Part shown: positions 59,687-64,000 of the stretch, in pieces
Numbering within the stretch: position 1 is the first letter of the stretch
Layout: every line of letters begins with the position of its first letter
Assembly: GCF_943192895.1 (NCBI RefSeq)
Contig: NZ_CALPCB010000007.1
Span: 62,001 to 126,000, forward strand
Source of the DNA: Veillonella_A intestinalis
GTDB lineage: Bacteria; Bacillota; Negativicutes; Veillonellales; Veillonellaceae
Reading direction: 5' to 3'
DNA: 64,000 nucleotides
Notes under the pieces: generated by a model
Database searches by the model: none
Told to the model about the DNA's origin: nothing
Seen by the model: the letters and a program-made list of their open reading frames with translations, nothing else
Translations under genes and position numbers: made by a program

Positions 59687-60091
59687 ATGGCGTATATTGA
59701 CTCATTAACTGACACGGAAGTAACACTACGTGACTTTAAAACAGTATTAAATCGACTCATGACCAATTACGATCCAAATCACCCCGTTACTATTACAATT
59801 GATGAAGCTGGTAAATCACGCACATTTTCATTAGTGCCTAAACGTACACGCCGTCGTTCTAACGGAGAAGCTTTCACCATTAAGGAAATCCCTTTTGAAA
59901 CACTGGAAGCACCTAAAGAGCCTGGCACCTATATTGCCGTCGACACCTTTAATATTGCCGAAAATACACCAATCCCATTCGTCTATGGTCTTTATGTAGA
60001 CTTTGATGGGGTACGAGATTTACGCTTTTTTAACGATCGTGAAAGTTGTGAAAAATGGCTCAACAAAAAAATTAAACTGCTTGAAAAATAA
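59687..60091 (+). CDS. Unknown protein preceding FAH-family enzyme
   Basis: 134 residues (MAYIDSLTDTEVTLRDFKTV...). A basic stretch PKRTRRRSNGEAFTIKEIPFE and an alpha/beta C-terminal half (PFVYGLYVDFDGVRDLRFFNDRESCEKWLNKKIK). No recognised family. ATG with GAGGAA upstream; 17 nt before the next gene, so probably one operon. Confidence 0.6.
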   Translation: MAYIDSLTDTEVTLRDFKTVLNRLMTNYDPNHPVTITIDEAGKSRTFSLVPKRTRRRSNGEAFTIKEIPFETLEAPKEPGTYIAVDTFNIAENTPIPFVYGLYVDFDGVRDLRFFNDRESCEKWLNKKIKLLEK

Positions 60092-60108
60092 TCCATTCAG
60101 GAGGTCCT

Positions 60109-61041
60109 ATGAAAATAGCTACATTTATATCCCCTAGCGGAGTTCGCCAGTGGGGCGTTATTGACGAAGAACATCAAACTATTTTAGGTAGCGCTGATTT
60201 AGAAGATGCCTACTTCTCCTATTTACCAGAAACCATTGAAGATTTAATCAATTTAGGGAGTGAGGGGGTTTTAATATTAGCCACGGCTTTAGAAAAACAT
60301 CGTGAAACCCCTATTGCTGTGCCTTATAATCTATCTGAAGTTGTATTAGAAGCCCCTTTCAGACCTCACCGCAATATTTTCTGTGTTGGTAAAAATTATC
60401 GTGAACACATTGCAGAATTTGATAAAACTGGTGGCGAACCAGAGCATCCTATTTTCTTTACTAAACTACCGAATACAATAACACCACCAAATGGTGTCAT
60501 TCCACTACATCCGCAAGCTACGTCTGAAGTCGATTACGAAGGCGAACTAGCTATTATTATAGGAAAGCGTGGCACCAATATAACCGAAGACGAAGTGAAT
60601 GATTATATCTTCGGTTATACCATTATCAATGATGTAACAGCCCGCGATTTGCAACGCCGTCATTCCCAATGGTTCTTAGGTAAAAGCCTTGATGGATTCT
60701 GCCCTATGGGACCTGCTATTTTAATCAATGATAAACAACCTAAAGACTTTGAAATTCGCACCTATGTAAATAGCGAACTTCGCCAGTCTGGCACGACAGA
60801 AGATCTAATCTTCTCCATTCCAACCTTAATCAGTACTTTAAGTCGTGGCCTTACATTAGAACCGGGCGATATTATCGCTACTGGCACACCTTCTGGTGTG
60901 GGCGTTGGCTTTAATCCACCACGCTTCCTTCAAGAAGATGATGTAGTATCCATTACCATCCCTGGTATCGGCACTTTGACTAACACCGTACAACCAGAAG
61001 CACCAAAATTAGAATACGAAGAGTACGAAGAAGAATATTAA
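60109..61041 (+). CDS. Fumarylacetoacetate hydrolase family protein
   Basis: 310 residues. FAH catalytic domain: NIFCVGKNYREHIAEF, FFTKLPNTITPPNGVIPLH, metal ligands in SEVDYEGELAIIIGKRG (Glu/Glu) and IINDVTARDLQRRHSQWFLGKSLDGFCPMGPAI (Asp), GDIIATGTPSGVGVGF. Members hydrolyse or decarboxylate beta-diketo acids such as acylpyruvates or oxaloacetate; the exact substrate is unknown. C-terminal YEEYEEEY tail is unusual. SD AGGAGG. Confidence 0.88.
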   Translation: MKIATFISPSGVRQWGVIDEEHQTILGSADLEDAYFSYLPETIEDLINLGSEGVLILATALEKHRETPIAVPYNLSEVVLEAPFRPHRNIFCVGKNYREHIAEFDKTGGEPEHPIFFTKLPNTITPPNGVIPLHPQATSEVDYEGELAIIIGKRGTNITEDEVNDYIFGYTIINDVTARDLQRRHSQWFLGKSLDGFCPMGPAILINDKQPKDFEIRTYVNSELRQSGTTEDLIFSIPTLISTLSRGLTLEPGDIIATGTPSGVGVGFNPPRFLQEDDVVSITIPGIGTLTNTVQPEAPKLEYEEYEEEY

Positions 61042-61047
61042 AATATA

Positions 61048-61100
61048 GACCGTTCCCTATTTTTGCTTCCTACGAGTCAAGCTCTGAAGGAGAAAGCGAC
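61048..61100. repeat. Hairpin repeat copy A (degenerate)
   Basis: Starts GACCGTTCCCTATTTTTGCT and carries the conserved core CTACGAGTCAAGCTCTGAAG, but lacks the closing arm. Same family as copies at 61162-61230, 63336-63400 and 63430-63500. Confidence 0.7.
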
Positions 61101-61161
61101 ATAAAACGATAGGCACTCTACTTCTGATTTCCACAAATTATACGTTAAGTAGACTAATTAA

Positions 61162-61235
61162 AAGCCCGTTCCTTATTCTTGCTCGCTACGAGTCAAGCTC
61201 TGAAGGTCGCTTCAAATAAGGAACGGGCTTTTTAT
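61162..61235 (+). terminator. Hairpin repeat copy B / terminator of FAH operon
   Basis: 16-bp perfect arms (61162-61177 with 61215-61230) around a 37-nt loop with the conserved core CTACGAGTCAAGCTCTGAAG, followed by a T-run. Likely terminates the 59687-61041 operon. Confidence 0.75.
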
Positions 61236-61350
61236 ATACCGCGAACAATAGAATAATAGACAATGCATTACCCTAATGCGCATATTGTATTTTATGTACT
61301 AAGATCGTTTTATGTACTAAAAAAGAATAATATAAAAATTACTATTTAAT

Positions 61351-62937
61351 TTACAAGTCTTTCAATACAACCCATGTACCAGCCTTGGTAGAGCCGGCTC
61401 GTTCAATAACGCCTTTCGCTTTTAAATTGGCAATATTATAGCGTACACCGGCCGCGGTAATGCTCCCTAAGGTATCCGCAATTTGAACGGCTGTAATTTG
61501 AGGATTTGATTTCATTAAATGTAATATCTCATCAACCACTGAAGATGTCTTTTTACGAGACATCTCTTTTTTTATAGGAATTGCTAATTTTTCATTCACT
61601 GTAGGCGTATGGCGTTTCACCTTTTTATATGCATATGCAATCTCTTCTAAAAACTCTGACTGGATACGCATTATCACATTAGTATAATTATCAACATCAT
61701 TGTCTGGTAAAAAAAGAAGTTCTGGTGAACCATTATTTAACAACGCATCCTTGGCCCGCCGAATACCTGAACCATAAGACTCAATTAAATTCAATGAATA
61801 AAACATATCTTTAATTTGAGGGTTCACATATTGTCGTTTATCAAAGCGTCTACTCGTATTTAATGTTTCAATCGTGACCGGTGGCAAAGGTCGATTATGG
61901 TTAACAATCGAAATACAATCTTGGTACACATAAATACCTACATATTCAGGCGTATCATACTCTTTATGTAATATTGCATTAGTAGCTAGTTCTTCAAATG
62001 CAATTAAAGGGTAATTATAAATAACTTCATGCTCAATTTTATCATCTGTACGAATCGTATACGAAGTCATTACCATGTCTTGAAAATAACGACTCAACTG
62101 TTGTGCTTGAATCCAAATAGGACCGTCAAAACGTTTAGCTTCCATCCGATCGGTTCCCTTAATTTCCCTAATAACTTCAACATGCGCATTAGGAATAAAT
62201 TGATTAGGACGATTAGCAAACATCAATACAGCAAAATTTTTAGCCCGATAGCCACCATATTCACTTTCACTAATTAATCCCATACTCTTAGCCATATCTA
62301 ATTTAGATAAATTACGAATATCTTCTTTGGCACCAGTCTGAACCAAATACTCTTTCATATATTCGTAATTTAAATCATCTAACGTAGCCGTTTCATTAAG
62401 ATTAGAACTGAAAGAAAAGTTCGCAAACTTTTTCAAAAGTTCAAACTCTTCAGTAAAATTAGGTAATTTACTGTCCCTCTGTATTCTAATATATCGCCCT
62501 GACTTAAGCTTAATTGCTGAACTACGCTCTGCCTTTTCACTAGTCTGATATGGTCCATTAGAGCCTGGCTCAATAGCAATAATTAAATAATTCGCATCAT
62601 CAAGCCTATCTTGAATCAAATGATACGTAATCTTGGGGTGAATATGAGCTAATAACGATTTCAAATCATTCTCGGTGCTTTCTAGCAAAGACTCCTTAAT
62701 GCCACAAATAGGCCGTTTAGGAATTGCTTTTTCCCCACTTGAAATATCATTTACTTCCTCCACGCCAATAAAAATTAACCCAATTTCATTATTCATATAA
62801 TTATTAGCAAAAGCACAAGCCGTTTTTAAAATTTTATCCTTAAATTGCGCCGACTTTTTATATTCAATATAACTACTCTCTACACTCCGATTCGTTAAAA
62901 TATCATATGCCATTCGCTTAATATCGGATATTTGCAC
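61351..62937 (-). CDS. AlbA_2 / HATPase_c_4 regulator-like protein
   Basis: 528 residues from GTG 62935-62937 with GGGAGGG upstream. Domains in order: AlbA_2/Schlafen-type DNA-binding (ESSYIEYKKSAQFKDKILKTACAFANN...LIFIGVEE, ~20-110), a middle region, a GHKL-type HATPase_c_4 (IAFEELATNAILHKEYDTPEYVGIYVYQDCISIVNHNRPL and IESYGSGIRRAKDAL, ~310-400), and a C-terminal winged helix (VVDEILHLMKSNPQITAVQIADTLGSITAAGVRYNIANLKAKGVIERAG). Such proteins are annotated as RecG-like or transcriptional regulators. A 22-23 bp repeat array lies directly upstream. Confidence 0.82.
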   Translation of the reverse strand: MQISDIKRMAYDILTNRSVESSYIEYKKSAQFKDKILKTACAFANNYMNNEIGLIFIGVEEVNDISSGEKAIPKRPICGIKESLLESTENDLKSLLAHIHPKITYHLIQDRLDDANYLIIAIEPGSNGPYQTSEKAERSSAIKLKSGRYIRIQRDSKLPNFTEEFELLKKFANFSFSSNLNETATLDDLNYEYMKEYLVQTGAKEDIRNLSKLDMAKSMGLISESEYGGYRAKNFAVLMFANRPNQFIPNAHVEVIREIKGTDRMEAKRFDGPIWIQAQQLSRYFQDMVMTSYTIRTDDKIEHEVIYNYPLIAFEELATNAILHKEYDTPEYVGIYVYQDCISIVNHNRPLPPVTIETLNTSRRFDKRQYVNPQIKDMFYSLNLIESYGSGIRRAKDALLNNGSPELLFLPDNDVDNYTNVIMRIQSEFLEEIAYAYKKVKRHTPTVNEKLAIPIKKEMSRKKTSSVVDEILHLMKSNPQITAVQIADTLGSITAAGVRYNIANLKAKGVIERAGSTKAGTWVVLKDL

Positions 62938-63017
62938 GAGTGTCCCTCCCTTCAAACTAATTTTACTAATTTAAGTCATTTTCAGTAATACTTAAATTTA
63001 TTTATCAGTTTCGACAC

Positions 63018-63285
63018 TTTCTTTACTAGTACAAATACATTTCTTTACTAGAAAACAAATCCTCTTTTATTTATTCTATAAAAGAAATATAAAAAAATCA
63101 ATCCTAAATATGAAATAACACACTCCCTGCAAACCCTTAAAAATATCCGTAAAACCCTATATTTCATTATTGATAAATACATTTCTTTACTAGTTACAAA
63201 CTAACTTCTTTACTAGTTATAAATCATTTTCTTTGCTAGTATTGATTCAATTTCTTTATTAGTATCCTATTAATGTCTTTATTAT
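63018..63285. repeat. Periodic TTTCTTTACTAGT repeat array
   Basis: Seven copies of TTTCTTTACTAGT or close variants begin at 63018, 63040, 63182, 63205, 63228, 63251 and 63274. Spacing is 22 bp in the first pair and exactly 23 bp between the last five. The intervening bases differ, so only the motif is kept. Upstream of the AlbA_2-type gene, they look like operator or iteron sites. Confidence 0.8.
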
Positions 63286-63335
63286 TTTTAAACTTATTAA
63301 ATATAAATCAGCCTTCTCCTATCTCGACAAAAAAA

Positions 63336-63400
63336 GACCGTTCCCTATTTGAAGCGACCTTCAGAGCTTGACTCGTAGAAATCAAGAATAGAGAGCAGCC
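63336..63400. repeat. Hairpin repeat copy C (degenerate)
   Basis: Opposite orientation to copies A and B: GACCGTTCCCTATTTGAAGC, then the core CTTCAGAGCTTGACTCGTAG. The closing arm has decayed (AATAGAGAGCAGCC). Confidence 0.7.
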
Positions 63401-63429
63401 TTTTATCATCTTCTCCCACCCTCGAAAAA

Positions 63430-63500
63430 AAAGACCGTTCCCTATTTGAAGCGACCTTCAGAGCTTGACTCGTAGGAAGCAAAAATAGGGAACGGTCTTT
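63430..63500 (-). terminator. Hairpin repeat copy D / terminator of gnd
   Basis: 18-bp perfect arms (63430-63447 with 63483-63500) around the conserved core, starting 6 bp after the gnd stop, with A-runs and T-runs on both sides. Works as a terminator on the minus strand. Confidence 0.78.
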
Positions 63501-63505
63501 TTTAT

Positions 63506-64000
63506 TTAATTATCCCACTCCGTATGGAAAATCCCTTCTTTGTCTACACGCTCATATGTATGAGCACCAAAGAAGTCACGTTGTGCTTGAATCATGTTAG
63601 CTGGCAAGCTTTCACGACGATAGCTGTCATAGTAATCTAAAGAGGCGGAGAACGCTGGTGTAGGAATACCAAAACGTTTTGCCTCAATGATTGCTTCACG
63701 CCATTTTGCTTGATGTTTTTCAATCGCTTCCATGAAGAATGGATCTAGCAACAAGTTATTCAACTGTGGATTGCGTTCAAAAGCTTTCTTAATGTCTTCT
63801 AAGAATACGGCACGAATAATGCAACCACCCCGCCATAGAAGCGCCATGTCACCAAAGTTAATATTCCAATTATATTCCTTTGCCGCCGCTTTAATCAACG
63901 CAAAACCTTGCGCATAGGAGCAAATTTTAGAAGCATATAAAGCGGAATGAATAGCATCGATAAAAGCTTTCTTATCACCTTTATATTCGCCTTCTGGCCC
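63506..64000 (-). CDS. gnd: 6-phosphogluconate dehydrogenase, C-terminal part
   Basis: The last 164 residues of the gene; the rest lies beyond the window. Signature FGDMALLWRGGCIIRAVFLEDI and the C-terminal PANMIQAQRDFFGAHTYERVDKEGIFHTEW are diagnostic for Gnd, which oxidatively decarboxylates 6-phosphogluconate to ribulose 5-phosphate with NAD(P)+. The visible reading frame is intact. Confidence 0.93.
   Translation of the reverse strand, partial: GPEGEYKGDKKAFIDAIHSALYASKICSYAQGFALIKAAAKEYNWNINFGDMALLWRGGCIIRAVFLEDIKKAFERNPQLNNLLLDPFFMEAIEKHQAKWREAIIEAKRFGIPTPAFSASLDYYDSYRRESLPANMIQAQRDFFGAHTYERVDKEGIFHTEWDN

Noticed and set aside
63018..63285. CRISPR array
   Set aside because: Repeat unit only about 13 bp with about 10-bp gaps and no cas genes; periodic operator or iteron sites fit better.

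Overview
The window looks like a low-GC Negativicutes chromosome, most likely Veillonella or a close relative. That is an inference from gene content and remembered protein resemblance; no database search was possible. It carries a complete prophage of about 39 kb of the T7 (Autographiviridae) type, bounded by a 14-bp direct repeat at 16035-16048 and 55092-55105.

Left host flank (1-16048): an oligopeptide/dipeptide ABC importer (oppB-oppC-oppD), a pyridoxal-kinase-type gene with an ECF S component, a DUF805 membrane protein, a YvrJ-type 49-residue peptide whose RBS lies inside a hairpin, an unknown three-TM protein, a fused CydD-CydC exporter, a PepSY protein, an AI-2E-type permease, and a heme operon of coproporphyrin-pathway type (hemE-hemH-hemY-hemQ). 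The prophage sits exactly at the hemE start codon. The attachment core is the first 14 nt of hemE, so the hem operon is cut off from its native upstream region, and phage DNA supplies the new Shine-Dalgarno sequence.

Prophage (16035-55105): nearly all genes lie on the minus strand in T7 order. From right to left these are an immunity/early region, a single-subunit RNA polymerase, nucleotide metabolism and replication genes (SSB, endonuclease I, gp3.5-like, primase and helicase, DNA polymerase, ThyX, exonuclease), portal, scaffold, capsid, tail tube, internal core proteins, tail fibre, lysis genes, terminase, and finally a tyrosine integrase. A 27-bp exact repeat just behind the RNA polymerase gene and just behind the terminase resembles a T7 promoter (CACTA...GGAGA) and is probably the phage polymerase promoter. 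A terminator follows the capsid gene, as in T7. The lysogeny switch appears to be a small ribbon-helix-helix repressor between two outward promoters of mirror-image design. Each has TTGACA-17-TATAAT and two GTTTAAAC operators centred 22 bp apart. The RNA polymerase gene has its own upstream terminator, a -10 box and a LexA-like palindrome. Plus-strand genes 52358-53999 and a secreted-protein gene at 54072-54401 look like lysogen-expressed cargo. Three otherwise open frames, including the T7 gp4 (primase-helicase) equivalent, carry one in-frame stop each.

Right host flank (55106-64000): DoxX, a secreted protein, glnS, a 2-hydroxyacid dehydrogenase, an unknown protein, a fumarylacetoacetate-hydrolase-family enzyme, an AlbA_2/ATPase regulator-like gene with a 22-23 bp periodic repeat array upstream, and the end of gnd. 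Four copies of a hairpin repeat with a conserved loop, two with complete perfectly paired arms, flank this last part.
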